A stretch of DNA of 64,000 nt from Aquimarina sp. RZ0 (GTDB lineage: Bacteria > Bacteroidota > Bacteroidia > Flavobacteriales > Flavobacteriaceae). The translations under genes and the position numbers were made by a program. Of the stretch, positions 1-9,508 are shown piece after piece. The notes under the pieces were generated by a model that saw only the letters and a list, made by a program, of their open reading frames with translations, did not search any database and was not told the DNA's origin. The stretch spans positions 20,642 through 84,641 of the forward strand of contig NZ_VTZU01000026.1 of assembly GCF_008370685.1 (NCBI RefSeq). The letters run 5' to 3'. Numbering within the stretch: position 1 is the first letter of the stretch; the number at the start of each line of letters is the position of its first letter.

Positions 1-1045
1 TGTAAAAGGTTTTAAAATTTTTGTGACTTGTATCAGGTAGTTTTTCAAAATAATGCTCTCTATGTTCAATTCCAGTGGTAGCTGATTGGGAGGACACACA
101 ATTTAACCCCGCTGTCCAGAATAAATATCCCTCTGGGTCTACCATCCACCATTTTCCATTATTTTTTTCAGTTCTAAAGAAACCAGTTGCTTTTAATTGC
201 GGACCTTTTGTCCATCCTCCGTATTGATTTCTATTTGGCGGACTTGCATTTTCTTGCAGTTCTATGATTTCTATAGAATCTTTTTGTTTTAGATCCTTAT
301 CGTCTAGTATCTTGTTTTTCCATTTTTTATGTTTGTATTGACCATATGCGTCTACAAAAGGGAAAAACCCATTAGGATCTTTTACAGGTGTTTTTCCTTT
401 GGCAATTATATTATCAATAGCAAAGGTGCTCTGTGAAGTAGCATATCGAGTATTGAACTGTAGTTCTGCAATAGCATCCAGATCAGTTTTTATAATTCCA
501 GGAACTCCACGCATTCCTACAACTTCAGGTTGTGGAGAGAACACCCAGGGAGTCCAGGATAGGTTAACTGTAATCGTTTTTGTCTGTCCTGGTTTTAAAT
601 CTACATAGTCTGAGCAATACCACCGTATTAATCCATCTGGATCATTACCTACAAACATTTCAATTTGCAAGTCCTCTTTACTGAGGTTAGAAACATCGGC
701 TTTTACCTGATAAAAATTATTTAGATCCCAAAGATTGTCTTTGGTTCTGTAGAGTTTTATACCGGGAGTTTTTATATGTGTGTTGGTCTGTACCTTTAAT
801 TTCTTACTATTTCCGTTGCGTATGATTTCATAGTCAGCATTGATAGTTTTTATAGCTTCTTCTTTTAAGTCTTTTTCAAAATCAAATAGTAATAGACTTT
901 CATGAGTATCCTCAATATTTTGAGACTTCGCACTGTTTTGGGCTATTGTACTGTTTTGAGTATTTTGACTTTTTTGACAAGAACAAAAAATAAAGAATAA
1001 TATAAAGGAAGAGCGTTTAATAATTTTTGATAGAGTAGTCTGCAT
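1..1045 (-). CDS. Agarase-like glycoside hydrolase lipoprotein (GH50-type), 3' part beyond window
   Basis: The minus strand is open from an ATG at 1045 to the window edge, 348 codons, with no stop. The N-terminus is a lipoprotein signal (FILFFIFCSC, lipidated Cys near residue 22) followed by a Gln/Asn/Ser linker. A beta-rich region resembling a carbohydrate-binding module follows. Around residues 230-330 come DAYGQYKHKKW, YGGWTKGPQLKATGFFRTE and GKWWMVDPEGYLFW, which I recognise as the start of the catalytic part of GH50-type beta-agarases. Such enzymes cleave agar from red algae at the cell surface. The catalytic acids lie outside the window, so the exact family is inferred. A decayed GH16 agarase at 41.2 kb supports an agar-related ancestry. 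Confidence 0.7.
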   Translation of the reverse strand, partial: MQTTLSKIIKRSSFILFFIFCSCQKSQNTQNSTIAQNSAKSQNIEDTHESLLLFDFEKDLKEEAIKTINADYEIIRNGNSKKLKVQTNTHIKTPGIKLYRTKDNLWDLNNFYQVKADVSNLSKEDLQIEMFVGNDPDGLIRWYCSDYVDLKPGQTKTITVNLSWTPWVFSPQPEVVGMRGVPGIIKTDLDAIAELQFNTRYATSQSTFAIDNIIAKGKTPVKDPNGFFPFVDAYGQYKHKKWKNKILDDKDLKQKDSIEIIELQENASPPNRNQYGGWTKGPQLKATGFFRTEKNNGKWWMVDPEGYLFWTAGLNCVSSQSATTGIEHREHYFEKLPDTSHKNFKTFY

Positions 1046-1127
1046 AAAAATATTAATAGTTTTACTTGGTTATAAGCTTATGTATTTAGATCTATAAATG
1101 TAATCAGGTATCGTAACCATAGATAGT

Positions 1128-1290
1128 TGTTTAGTTGCCCGAGTTCGATTAATCCCAAGCGCGTCCGTTTGAGTGAAATTCTGATAAGAATTTTGTGTCA
1201 AAAACAAGTGTTTTGGGTATAGAAACCTATTCTCGATACACCTTCCCTTCGTCAAAGTACTCAAATTGACGGTTTTTTTCTTCTATATTA
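1128..1290 (+). repeat. Dispersed repeat B, copy 1
   Basis: About 150 bases whose core (GCGCGTCCGTTTGAGTGAAA, then GATAAGAATTTTGTGTCA, then TTTTGGGTATAGAAACCTAT) recurs with 70-90% likeness at 20695-20855 and 33838-33985, and inverted at 43370-43510. All copies are intergenic. No terminal repeats or target duplications were found. Confidence 0.65.
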
Positions 1291-1684
1291 ATAATAAAAC
1301 TCAGGTTAGTAATACTATGTAAATATCGCCGAATTGTTTTAGGTTTTAAAAGAAAGCACCTTGATTTAATATGGACAATTATTGATATAGCATGATAAAA
1401 CTTTATGGTTTGTACTTTTTTAGGGGGTTTGAAAATTCTGTAAATCAAATTGTGGATTAACAAAAAAATATATTTGTTAAGATAATTTTAAGAAAAGTAA
1501 TGTATAATTGTTAATAATTTAAAGGTTAGTTACACTTGAAGTGCTCCGATAATTAACCCGATGATTAATAAAAACACTTTGTTTATACAGTAGATTGCTC
1601 AAAAAGAATTAGATAGTCTTGTTGATTGTTTAGTGGGTTCGATTTGTGTAATGATTTTGTTAACAATTTACATTTTATACGAGT

Positions 1685-1790
1685 TCCTGATAAAATCACA
1701 GTAAACTGAATCAAATTATTTTTAATCCGAAGTATGGAATAAAAAGAGTGAATTTTATAGCTGATTTCAAATCAGAAAATGTATAACATC
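1685..1790 (+). repeat. Dispersed repeat F, copy 1
   Basis: The core AAACTGAATCAAATTATTTT is shared with 55250-55320 (same strand) and, inverted, with 27180-27230. A weaker match is at 35958-36012. All are intergenic. Function unknown. Confidence 0.55.
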
Positions 1791-1926
1791 CTAACTTTGA
1801 TTTTTTTTAACAGTAACTGCAGCTATATTGAAAAAAATCAGTCTATTAAGTGATAAAGGATAAACTTTTAGGTTTAAAACAACTAAGAGATGAGTTTAAT
1901 GTATACGTTGGTCTGATGTATTCTTA

Positions 1927-3123
1927 TTAAAATATGAAAATTGATCCCAGTATAGTAATAAGTGATCCAACCGCTGCCAAAAAGAAAAAGGATGTATTTA
2001 CTAAAAAGAATTTAAATATGGTTTTGATTCTGCTCTGACCATAGAATTTGCGCATTGCCTTGTATAAATAAAACAGAAAAACCCATACTGCAATTGCAGA
2101 AGGAGTTTCACTTTTGGTAATCATATTTATTAAAATTCCTGTGCCAATAAGAATAAAAAACATCGTTTGGGTATGGAATGTGAATACTAAGTGTTCCATA
2201 TAATTAAATGGTCTTCTTAGGTATAAAAGCCATATGCTTAATGCAAAAAACGGGAGGAAGAAAAATATAATAAATGGTAGTTTATTAAAAAGAAATTCAA
2301 GTAACTCTTTGCCGTAATTATTTTCTAAATCGGCAGTTTTGAGAACCCTGTGATATATATATTTGTTAAACCAATTTGGTCTGTGCTCTAACGCTGCTAA
2401 TGCTCTGTATGTAGATGTTTCTTTTGTGCGATCGTGATAATCTTCATACATCGGCCATAGTTTGAACCCTTTTGATATAATGCTGATGGTATCAAGTTGT
2501 TCCTGGGTATAGTATATAACCTCTTTTTTTTGTTTTTCTTTTTTTATCAAAGAAGAAAGATTTATGGTAGCGTTGCCAGAAGAATCTGTTTCGATTGAGA
2601 ATTCCTTTTTTAGATTTTGTGGTAAAGAATCTATTTTGATAGGAAACCCCTCTCCAATATGTTCAGGTAAGGAGTCTAAATTGATTTTTAATTCTCCATC
2701 AAAATTTTGTTTTATCGAATCGATAGTTTTAACACCTTTTTCTCTAGTAGTTTCTACACCATCTTTTACTCCAGAGGTAAAACTATCAAAATCTATAAAA
2801 AGACCATTAATAATAAAAAATATAATAGAAACGCTGAGGTAAAACCGAAAAGGATTGGCATACTTAATTCTTTTGCCCTCGATATATTCTTTTGATATTT
2901 TTCCGGGACTGAAGAGTAAAGCATTAATGGTGTGCGCTAATCTGGAATCATACGAAAAAAGACTTGATAGAAATTCTCCAAAAAAATCGTTAAGCGATAT
3001 TTTTTTGGTAGTATTGATTTGTCCACAGTTATGGCAATATTTATCAAGGATGTCGAGAGGAGTGGCGCAATTAAGACATTTGTTTCCTCTGTATTTTTTG
3101 AGAAATCTCCCTTTTTCTTTCAT
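1927..3123 (-). CDS. DUF3667 family membrane protein with N-terminal zinc ribbon
   Basis: 398 residues. The N-terminus has two CxxC pairs (CLNCATPL and YCHNCGQ, residues about 17-35), a zinc-ribbon-like fold. The stretch ending KYANPFRFYLSVSIIFFIIN is typical of DUF3667. A central charged and Ser/Asp-rich segment (about 120-250) is probably extracytoplasmic, and four or so hydrophobic helices fill the C-terminal third (LPFIIFFFLPFFALSIW onward). The family is common in Bacteroidota and has no established function. The gene is followed by the T9SS plug gene upstream on the same strand, 108 bp away, so co-transcription is possible but not shown. Confidence 0.8.
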   Translation of the reverse strand: MKEKGRFLKKYRGNKCLNCATPLDILDKYCHNCGQINTTKKISLNDFFGEFLSSLFSYDSRLAHTINALLFSPGKISKEYIEGKRIKYANPFRFYLSVSIIFFIINGLFIDFDSFTSGVKDGVETTREKGVKTIDSIKQNFDGELKINLDSLPEHIGEGFPIKIDSLPQNLKKEFSIETDSSGNATINLSSLIKKEKQKKEVIYYTQEQLDTISIISKGFKLWPMYEDYHDRTKETSTYRALAALEHRPNWFNKYIYHRVLKTADLENNYGKELLEFLFNKLPFIIFFFLPFFALSIWLLYLRRPFNYMEHLVFTFHTQTMFFILIGTGILINMITKSETPSAIAVWVFLFYLYKAMRKFYGQSRIKTIFKFFLVNTSFFFLAAVGSLITILGSIFIF

Positions 3124-3231
3124 TCACAATAGATAATTTCCTTAAGGAGCTAAAGTAAACGTATTTTCTTACAATCTAAAAATAATTTTTTTAAAGCATT
3201 TAGAATAAGGCTGAAAAGAGAAATTAAGATT

Positions 3232-4497
3232 TTAATTGGTTATATTTCTTGAATTTCCAGTGCCTTTGCCAATGACTCTGTCATACCTTGCTCCTGGGGC
3301 TCTGTAATATGGTAAGACCATATATTCATTCTCTGTTTCATCAAAATTACCACTTATAAAACCGCGGTCAATCGAGCCATCAGGTTTTACTAATACATAT
3401 TTATAGTTGTTAAAACCTTGTTTAAACTGTTTTTTTGTAAAATAAATGGCTCTTTCCTTATCATATTCAAGTTTTGTAGAATCGTCAGTAACGTAATTAT
3501 TAAAATTGCCAAATATGTGTAATTCTCCATCTCCCAGAGGTTCATAACATTCTAAAGAGAAGTGTATCCAGGCATAATCTGCTTGCGTATTACTGTCATC
3601 GGCTCTTAAGTTTCTAACGACAAAACCGCCATTGATATCAGGTTGGTATGTGTAATTTCTATTTGCTCTCACAACATCAGTATACAGATAATTATGATAG
3701 GTTTCTTGCAAATCAATATTTCTGATATTAATAGAGGAAGCTCTGATTTCTTTATTGTCGAAGAAAAGAAATTCATTGCCTGCCCAGAAACTGGATTCAG
3801 TATCATATTTATATACCAGCGTGTTTGCAATTGTAAATTGTGGAATAAGGTTTGTAATAGCACCTTTTATGTCATTATTTTGAATAACCAACGTTTTTAC
3901 AGTTCGCTTAGGGTTTTTAAGAATTTCATTTGGAGAATTTATTTCGAACTGTACAGATTGTTTAGTATTGATGAAATTTAGATTTCTAGATCGTTTGGTA
4001 TAAACTTTTATAGTAGCGAGATTTTCATATACAATGAATTTTCTTGAAAAAACAATTTCATCATCACTATCATACATTTCCAGCATATAATTACCACTTA
4101 CTTTTAGTCCTCGTGTATCTTCATTAGGGATATCTAATATATAATGACTATACATTTGTAAGGTGTTAAATGAATTTTCATAGTTTAAAATTCGAACATC
4201 ATCAAAGCCGTCGATGTATTCATTTTTATATAGAGGAGAGGGTGTCCAGTCAAAATTATAATGAGTTATCTTATAGTAATAATCTACTTCGTCACCATTA
4301 ATATCATCAAATCTGATGTGTAATGGTTCTCCAAGTTTTATAACAGGAGTTCCGGAGAATTCTGCTCCACCAAATAACTGAATTGTTTTTATATGATCAG
4401 GCGGGTTTACTTCTTTAACTTCTTGTGCATTGATTGATTGTGTTACAATGCCCAATAATGCTAATAAAAATACGAATTGTGTAAGTTTTTGTGACAT
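3232..4497 (-). CDS. Type IX secretion system plug protein (DUF5103)
   Basis: 421 residues with a clear Sec signal peptide (FVFLLALLGIVTQSINAQ). The N-terminal domain (about 30-150), with IQLFGGAEFSGTPVIKLGE, HYNFDWTPSPLYKNEYIDGF and Y/W-rich strands, matches the family first called DUF5103. That family was later shown in Flavobacterium to be the Plug that closes the periplasmic side of the SprA translocon. The C-terminal half carries a carbohydrate-binding-like fold (LHIFGNFNNYVTDDSTKLEY). Its presence fits the T9SS-sorted proteins found here at 18.6, 41.2 and 52.7 kb. The start at 4497 gives a well-formed signal peptide. Confidence 0.88.
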   Translation of the reverse strand: MSQKLTQFVFLLALLGIVTQSINAQEVKEVNPPDHIKTIQLFGGAEFSGTPVIKLGEPLHIRFDDINGDEVDYYYKITHYNFDWTPSPLYKNEYIDGFDDVRILNYENSFNTLQMYSHYILDIPNEDTRGLKVSGNYMLEMYDSDDEIVFSRKFIVYENLATIKVYTKRSRNLNFINTKQSVQFEINSPNEILKNPKRTVKTLVIQNNDIKGAITNLIPQFTIANTLVYKYDTESSFWAGNEFLFFDNKEIRASSINIRNIDLQETYHNYLYTDVVRANRNYTYQPDINGGFVVRNLRADDSNTQADYAWIHFSLECYEPLGDGELHIFGNFNNYVTDDSTKLEYDKERAIYFTKKQFKQGFNNYKYVLVKPDGSIDRGFISGNFDETENEYMVLPYYRAPGARYDRVIGKGTGNSRNITN

Positions 4498-4620
4498 TTA
4501 TTATAAAGTTAGCTGCGTAAAGATAAACAAACTGTGTGCCGAAATAATTTAGTATGTATTTTAAGTTAAAAAAAACATTATTTAGAAAGGTTATAAATAA
4601 AATCTTATACTAGTGCCAGC

Positions 4621-4651
4621 TTTCACGTGCGTGTTTTAATTATTAAATTTG
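4621..4651 (+). promoter_or_regulatory. Likely promoter of the nqr operon
   Basis: A perfect Bacteroidota -7 box, TAAATTTG, lies at 4644-4651. A TTTC (one mismatch from TTTG) sits 19 bases upstream at 4621-4624, the usual spacing. The predicted transcript would carry about 30 bases of leader before the nqrA start at 4688. Confidence 0.55.
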
Positions 4652-4687
4652 CACGATTTTTTTAGTTAATTAACATAGACTACAAAT

Positions 4688-6040
4688 ATGTCAAAAGACA
4701 TTCGTATCAGAAAAGGCTTAGACATTAAGCTTGTTGGCGAGGCAGAAAAAATTACTGCCGATGCTACCAAAAGTAATGTTTACGCAATTAAGCCTGACGA
4801 TTTTCACGGTATTGTGCCAAAGGTTATTGCCAAACAGGGTACAGAAGTTAAAGCCGGCGATCCACTTTTTCACTCCAAATCTAATGAAAACATGCTTTTC
4901 CCTTCATCAGTAAGCGGAGAGATTGTGGAAATTATTCGAGGAGCTAAAAGAAAAATTTTAGCATTTAAAATTTTAGCAGATAAAGAACAACAATACGCAG
5001 ACTTTGCAGTAAAGGATGTAAAAGCGATGAGTGGAGAAGAAATAAAAACTCATCTATTAGCTTCAGGTTGTTGGCCTTTTATCAAACAACGTCCTTATGA
5101 TGTAATTGCTAATCCGGATGTTAGTCCAAAAGCTATTTTTATATCTGCGTATGTCACAGCACCACTGGCTGCTGATTTTGACTATGTTTTGGCAGGTAAA
5201 GAACAAGAACTGCAGACAGCTGTTACGGCATTAAACAAATTAACAGAAGGAGATGTACACGTATCTGTTGGGAAAAAAGGAAATTCTCCTTTTACCGGAT
5301 TAGATAATATTACAGTTCACTCGGTTAGTGGCCCACATCCTGCAGGAAATGTAGGCGTGCAAATAGCAAAAATAGATCCTATAAATAAGGGAGAAGTTGT
5401 CTGGGTGGTAACTCCACAAGATCTGGTGATTATAGGAGAGCTACTATTGACAGGTAAATTCAATGCCGAAAGAGTTGTAGCATTAGCAGGATCTTCTATT
5501 AAGAACCCTAAGTATTTTAGAACCAAAATTGGTGCCGAAGTATCCTCTGTGATCTATGATTCTGGTGTAAAAGATAATAACATAAGGGTTATCAGTGGAG
5601 GCGTGCTTACTGGTGATAATGTAAAGCCTGATGGTAATTTAGGATATTATCATAATGCAATCACGGTGATACCTGAAGGGGATGATTATGAGCTTTTTGG
5701 ATGGAATAAACCTATTTTTAATAAGATTTCTCCATCTAGAGCACTTACTTTTTCCTGGTTATTCCCGAATAAAAAATATGATCTTAATACCAATACCAAT
5801 GGCGAGCATAGAGCGTTTGTGGTAACAGGTAATTATGAAGAGGTTTTTCCTTTAGATATTTACCCATTACAGCTGTTAAAGGCATGTGCAGTCAATGATT
5901 TGGATGCAATGGAACAGCTGGGGATGTATGAGGTGGCTCCAGAAGATTTTGCACTGACAGAATTTGTTTGCGTCTCTAAGCAGCCACATCAGAAGATCAT
6001 TAGAGAAGGGCTAGATTTAATGTTAAAAGAAATAGGATAG
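4688..6040 (+). CDS. nqrA: Na+-translocating NADH:quinone reductase subunit A
   Basis: 450 residues, the usual length. The protein opens with the lipoyl-domain-like region typical of NqrA and RnfC (IRIRKGLDIKLVGEAE, then HGIVPKVIAKQGTEVKAGDP). The middle contains the family segment VHSVSGPHPAGNVGVQIAKI. NqrA is the cytoplasmic subunit of the Na+-NQR complex and is implicated in quinone binding. It is the first gene of an uninterrupted nqrABCDEF operon, with nqrB starting 4 bases after its stop. The likely promoter is at 4621-4651. Confidence 0.97.
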   Translation: MSKDIRIRKGLDIKLVGEAEKITADATKSNVYAIKPDDFHGIVPKVIAKQGTEVKAGDPLFHSKSNENMLFPSSVSGEIVEIIRGAKRKILAFKILADKEQQYADFAVKDVKAMSGEEIKTHLLASGCWPFIKQRPYDVIANPDVSPKAIFISAYVTAPLAADFDYVLAGKEQELQTAVTALNKLTEGDVHVSVGKKGNSPFTGLDNITVHSVSGPHPAGNVGVQIAKIDPINKGEVVWVVTPQDLVIIGELLLTGKFNAERVVALAGSSIKNPKYFRTKIGAEVSSVIYDSGVKDNNIRVISGGVLTGDNVKPDGNLGYYHNAITVIPEGDDYELFGWNKPIFNKISPSRALTFSWLFPNKKYDLNTNTNGEHRAFVVTGNYEEVFPLDIYPLQLLKACAVNDLDAMEQLGMYEVAPEDFALTEFVCVSKQPHQKIIREGLDLMLKEIG

Positions 6041-6044
6041 CGTC

Positions 6045-7271
6045 ATGAGTTTAAAAAATAAACTACATAACTTAAAACTTAAGTATAAAGATAAGAAGAT
6101 GGCTCCTGCATTTAATGCAATCCATACTTTTTTATATCTACCGAATGAAATTACGCACTCTGGTGCTCATGTACGTGCAGCTGATGATCTTAAGCGTACG
6201 ATGAATACGGTAATTATGGCATTAGTGCCTTGTTTAATATTTGGAATTTTTAATGCTGGTTATCAGCACAACTTAGCTACAGGTGAACTAAAAGAAGCTG
6301 CAGATAGTTTTTTTAGTGGTGAATTTTGGTCTTGGGCAAATGCTTCTATTGGATTATGGAAAGTGTTGCCTCTTGTAATTATTTCTTATGGAGTAGGATT
6401 AGCGGTAGAGTTTTTATTTGCAGTGATTAAAGGTCACGAAGTAGAAGAAGGATATTTGGTAACAGGGATGTTAGTTCCTTTGATTGTACCAGTAGATACG
6501 CCATTGTGGATGCTAGCAGTAGCAGTGATATTCGGAGTAGTGATTGGTAAAGAAGTGTTTGGTGGTACGGGGATGAATATCCTCAACCCTGCATTAACGA
6601 TAAGAGCTTTTTTGTTCTTTGCATATCCTACCTGGATGTCTGGAGATAAAGTATGGGTTCACGGAGCGGTAGAGAGAGCAGGCGACATTGCCGGCGGAGC
6701 ACAATTAGATGCTATATCTGGAGAAACTGTTCTAGGTAGTTTAGCTCAGGGGAAAGAGATATCTTATGGTGTTTCTGATATGTTTTTAGGATTCATACCA
6801 GGTTCTGTTGGAGAAACTTCTTCATTGTTGATACTCCTGGGTGCGCTTTTCTTAATATTTACCAAGATCGGAAGCTGGAGAATTATGCTAAGTGCTGTAC
6901 TTGGTGCTTTGGCAATGGGATTAATTTTTAATGGTGTGGTAAGCGCAGAATGGATTAGTTCCGGAAGTAAATTTTATAGTTTAATGAGTACAGAATTCTG
7001 GCACCATTTGATTATTGGTGGTTTTGCATTTGGAGTAGTATTTATGGCTACAGATCCGGTAACTGCATCTCAGACTAATAAAGGAAAATGGGTTTATGGA
7101 TTCCTGATTGGGTTTATTTCAATCTTAATAAGAGTATTCAATCCTGCATATCCAGAAGGAGTAATGTTAGCTATTCTATTGATGAATGTATTTGCCCCTA
7201 CAATTGATCATTATGTAGTTCAGGGTAATATCAAGAAGAGAATGAAACGTTTAAAATTAAAAACGGCTTAG
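6045..7271 (+). CDS. nqrB: Na+-translocating NADH:quinone reductase subunit B
   Basis: 408 residues, about ten membrane helices (PLVIISYGVGLAVEFLF, LLILLGALFLIF and others). The SGET motif places Thr228 where NqrB carries its covalently bound FMN through a phosphoester link. The family's usual motif is SGAT, so Ala to Glu is a mild variation. The protein forms part of the Na+ path and quinone site. The FMN is attached by ApbE, encoded 6.3 kb downstream at 13599. Confidence 0.97.
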   Translation: MSLKNKLHNLKLKYKDKKMAPAFNAIHTFLYLPNEITHSGAHVRAADDLKRTMNTVIMALVPCLIFGIFNAGYQHNLATGELKEAADSFFSGEFWSWANASIGLWKVLPLVIISYGVGLAVEFLFAVIKGHEVEEGYLVTGMLVPLIVPVDTPLWMLAVAVIFGVVIGKEVFGGTGMNILNPALTIRAFLFFAYPTWMSGDKVWVHGAVERAGDIAGGAQLDAISGETVLGSLAQGKEISYGVSDMFLGFIPGSVGETSSLLILLGALFLIFTKIGSWRIMLSAVLGALAMGLIFNGVVSAEWISSGSKFYSLMSTEFWHHLIIGGFAFGVVFMATDPVTASQTNKGKWVYGFLIGFISILIRVFNPAYPEGVMLAILLMNVFAPTIDHYVVQGNIKKRMKRLKLKTA

Positions 7272-7273
7272 TC

Positions 7274-8029
7274 ATGGCGATTAATACAGATAAAAATTCA
7301 TATACAATCATCTTTGCTATAGCTATGGTGGTGGTGGTTGGTTCATTATTGGCTTTTACAGCATCATCCCTAAAGGATAAGATCGATGCCAATAAGCGAA
7401 CTGAGAAACAGCAAAATATTTTATTTGCAATGGGTATTGCAGATACCGAAGACCCTAATGAATTCGTAGCTGCTGAGAAAGCTCAGGAATTATTTGACAA
7501 ATATGTCGGAGATGAACAATATATCATTACTGGTAGTTCAGCTAAAAAAACTCCAAAAGCTTTTGATATAGAGGTCAAAAAGGAAAATGATAAAGTAAAG
7601 CAAGATGCCAATTATACTAGAAAATTACCGTTATTTATTGGTAAAAAAGATGGAGAGGAGTATTTTGTAGTACCAATGAGAGGTAATGGTCTTTGGGATG
7701 CTATTTGGGGGTATGTATCTCTGGATAAGGAGTTTAAGACAGTGAAAGGTGCGTTTTTTGATCATAAAGGAGAAACACCAGGATTGGGTGCTAATATTAA
7801 GGAAGCCTATTTTAGAGATGACTTTATCGGTGAGAGCATATTAGATGCCTCTGGTAATTATAAAGGAATTACCGTAAAGAAAGGAAATGCAGATCCGAAG
7901 AATGTAGATAAAAGTGATAACGAAGTAGATGCAATGGCTGGTGCAACGATCACAGGAGATGGAGTAACAGCAATGGTGAAGAAGGGAATAAAGATGTATC
8001 AACCTTATTTCGAAACTTTAAAAAAATAA
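7274..8029 (+). CDS. nqrC: Na+-translocating NADH:quinone reductase subunit C
   Basis: 251 residues. There is one N-terminal membrane helix (IIFAIAMVVVVGSLLAF), and the rest is a periplasmic FMN-binding domain. The motif VDAMAGATITGDGV puts Thr225 at the FMN attachment site. This flavinylation is done outside the membrane by ApbE. The family's usual Ser before GAT is Ala here. GETPGLGANI (about 175-185) is another family signature. The gene begins 2 bases after nqrB. Confidence 0.97.
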   Translation: MAINTDKNSYTIIFAIAMVVVVGSLLAFTASSLKDKIDANKRTEKQQNILFAMGIADTEDPNEFVAAEKAQELFDKYVGDEQYIITGSSAKKTPKAFDIEVKKENDKVKQDANYTRKLPLFIGKKDGEEYFVVPMRGNGLWDAIWGYVSLDKEFKTVKGAFFDHKGETPGLGANIKEAYFRDDFIGESILDASGNYKGITVKKGNADPKNVDKSDNEVDAMAGATITGDGVTAMVKKGIKMYQPYFETLKK

Positions 8030-8032
8030 CAG

Positions 8033-8731
8033 ATGGCTGAAGTAACAGAAGAAAAAGTTGAAGTTAAAGTAAAAGAGCCTAAGGAGCCTTTATTTTCGAA
8101 GAAAAATAAAAAACTATTAACAGATCCGCTTGCTGATAATAATCCTATTACAATACAGGTATTAGGAATCTGTTCTGCATTAGCAATTACTGCACAATTA
8201 AAGCCGTCGATTGTAATGGCAATTTCAGTAATTTTTGTTTTGGGTATTGGTAATGTAGTAATCTCTTTAATGAGAAATATTATACCTTCCAAAATTAGAA
8301 TTATTGTTCAATTAGTCGTGGTAGCCGCTTTGGTAATCGTTGTAGATCAGGTGTTAAAAGCTTTTGCATATTCATTAAGTAAGGAGCTTTCCGTATTTAT
8401 AGGATTAATTATTACCAATTGTATCATTATGGGACGTTTTGAAGCATTTGCCTTGGGTAACGGTCCGTGGAAGTCATTTCTCGATGGAATAGGAAATGCC
8501 GCTGGATATGGTGTGTTGTTAGTGATTGTAGCTTTTTTTAGAGAATTACTGGGATCAGGAACATTATTTGGAGCTAAGGTATTAGGAGATCCAATCGAGA
8601 AAACTGGATTATATGCTTTTGGATATGAAAATAATGGTTTTATGGTATTAGCGCCAATGGCATTAATTACCGTGGGAATTATTATTTGGATTCAGAGAAG
8701 TAGAAATAAAGAACTCATCGAAGATCATTAG
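8033..8731 (+). CDS. nqrD: Na+-translocating NADH:quinone reductase subunit D
   Basis: 232 residues with six predicted membrane helices. It has the NqrD/RnfE signatures PITIQVLGICSALAIT and FIGLIITNCIIMGRFEAFA. NqrD and NqrE form an inverted pair in the membrane and together hold an iron centre through conserved cysteines (here CS at about 45 and NCI at about 127). A charged N-terminal tail (residues 1-35) is somewhat longer than in Vibrio. The gene starts 3 bases after nqrC. A 62-base gap, larger than the others in the operon, separates it from nqrE. Confidence 0.97.
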   Translation: MAEVTEEKVEVKVKEPKEPLFSKKNKKLLTDPLADNNPITIQVLGICSALAITAQLKPSIVMAISVIFVLGIGNVVISLMRNIIPSKIRIIVQLVVVAALVIVVDQVLKAFAYSLSKELSVFIGLIITNCIIMGRFEAFALGNGPWKSFLDGIGNAAGYGVLLVIVAFFRELLGSGTLFGAKVLGDPIEKTGLYAFGYENNGFMVLAPMALITVGIIIWIQRSRNKELIEDH

Positions 8732-8793
8732 AAAATTCACAGTTATGCGTTGATCGTGTAATCGATCTAAGTGCGAACTAAAAAATATTAAAA

Positions 8794-9507
8794 ATGGAAT
8801 ATTTAGAATTATTTTTAAAATCAATCTTTATAGATAACATGGTATTCGCATTCTTTTTAGGAATGTGTTCATATCTGGCAGTGTCTAAAAAGGTGTCTAC
8901 AGCAGTAGGTCTTGGAGCGGCTGTAATATTTGTTTTGGCAATCACAGTGCCATTAAACTTCTTGTTAGATAAGTATATTCTCAGAGAAGGCGCTTTAGTT
9001 TGGTTAGGTTCAGAATATGCAGATTATGACTTAAGTTTCCTAACCTTTATTCTATTTATAGCTACTATTGCAACCATGGTACAATTGGTAGAAATTGTAG
9101 TAGAGAAGTTTTCACCTTCATTGTATAATTCATTAGGTATCTTTTTACCACTAATTGCTGTAAACTGTGCCATCTTAGGAGGGTCATTATTTATGCAGCA
9201 AAAAGAATTTGCAACTATTTCTCACGCGGCGGTATATGGTGTAGGGTCTGGAATCGGATGGTTTCTTGCGATCCTTGCAATTGCGGCAATTAGAGAGAAG
9301 ATTAGATACTCTAATGTTCCCGCTCCTCTAAGAGGATTAGGAATCACTTTTATTCTTACAGGGCTTATGGCAATTGGTTTTATGAGTTTTGGAGGAATGC
9401 TTACAGGAGGAGATGAAGAAGAGACAAAGAAACAGAAAACTGTTCAGGTAGAGGAGAAAACTGCTAAGGAAGTAGCAGAAAACACTAACGTTTCAATACT
9501 TAAATAA
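8794..9507 (+). CDS. nqrE: Na+-translocating NADH:quinone reductase subunit E
   Basis: 237 residues against roughly 200 in proteobacteria. Six helices are predicted, with family motifs [14 protein letters not shown] and [18 protein letters not shown], whose cysteines are the partners of those in NqrD for the iron centre. The extra length comes from an insert after the second helix (about residues 58-78) and a soluble charged tail from about residue 207 ([18 protein letters not shown]). The tail looks cytoplasmic and has no known role. nqrF starts 1 base after the stop. Confidence 0.97.
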   Translation: MEYLELFLKSIFIDNMVFAFFLGMCSYLAVSKKVSTAVGLGAAVIFVLAITVPLNFLLDKYILREGALVWLGSEYADYDLSFLTFILFIATIATMVQLVEIVVEKFSPSLYNSLGIFLPLIAVNCAILGGSLFMQQKEFATISHAAVYGVGSGIGWFLAILAIAAIREKIRYSNVPAPLRGLGITFILTGLMAIGFMSFGGMLTGGDEEETKKQKTVQVEEKTAKEVAENTNVSILK

Positions 9508-9508
9508 C

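Larger units (their letters stand above)
1046..1926. other. Non-coding stretch with repeat B and repeat F copies
   Basis: I see no credible gene in these 881 bases. The stretch holds one copy of dispersed repeat B (about 1128-1290) and one of repeat F (about 1685-1790). The rest is AT-rich and unassigned; it must include the promoter of the agarase-like gene that starts at 1045. Confidence 0.6.

Noticed and set aside
1227..1463. 78-residue minus-strand protein
   Set aside because: It overlaps dispersed repeat B and has a composition expected of translated intergenic AT-rich DNA.
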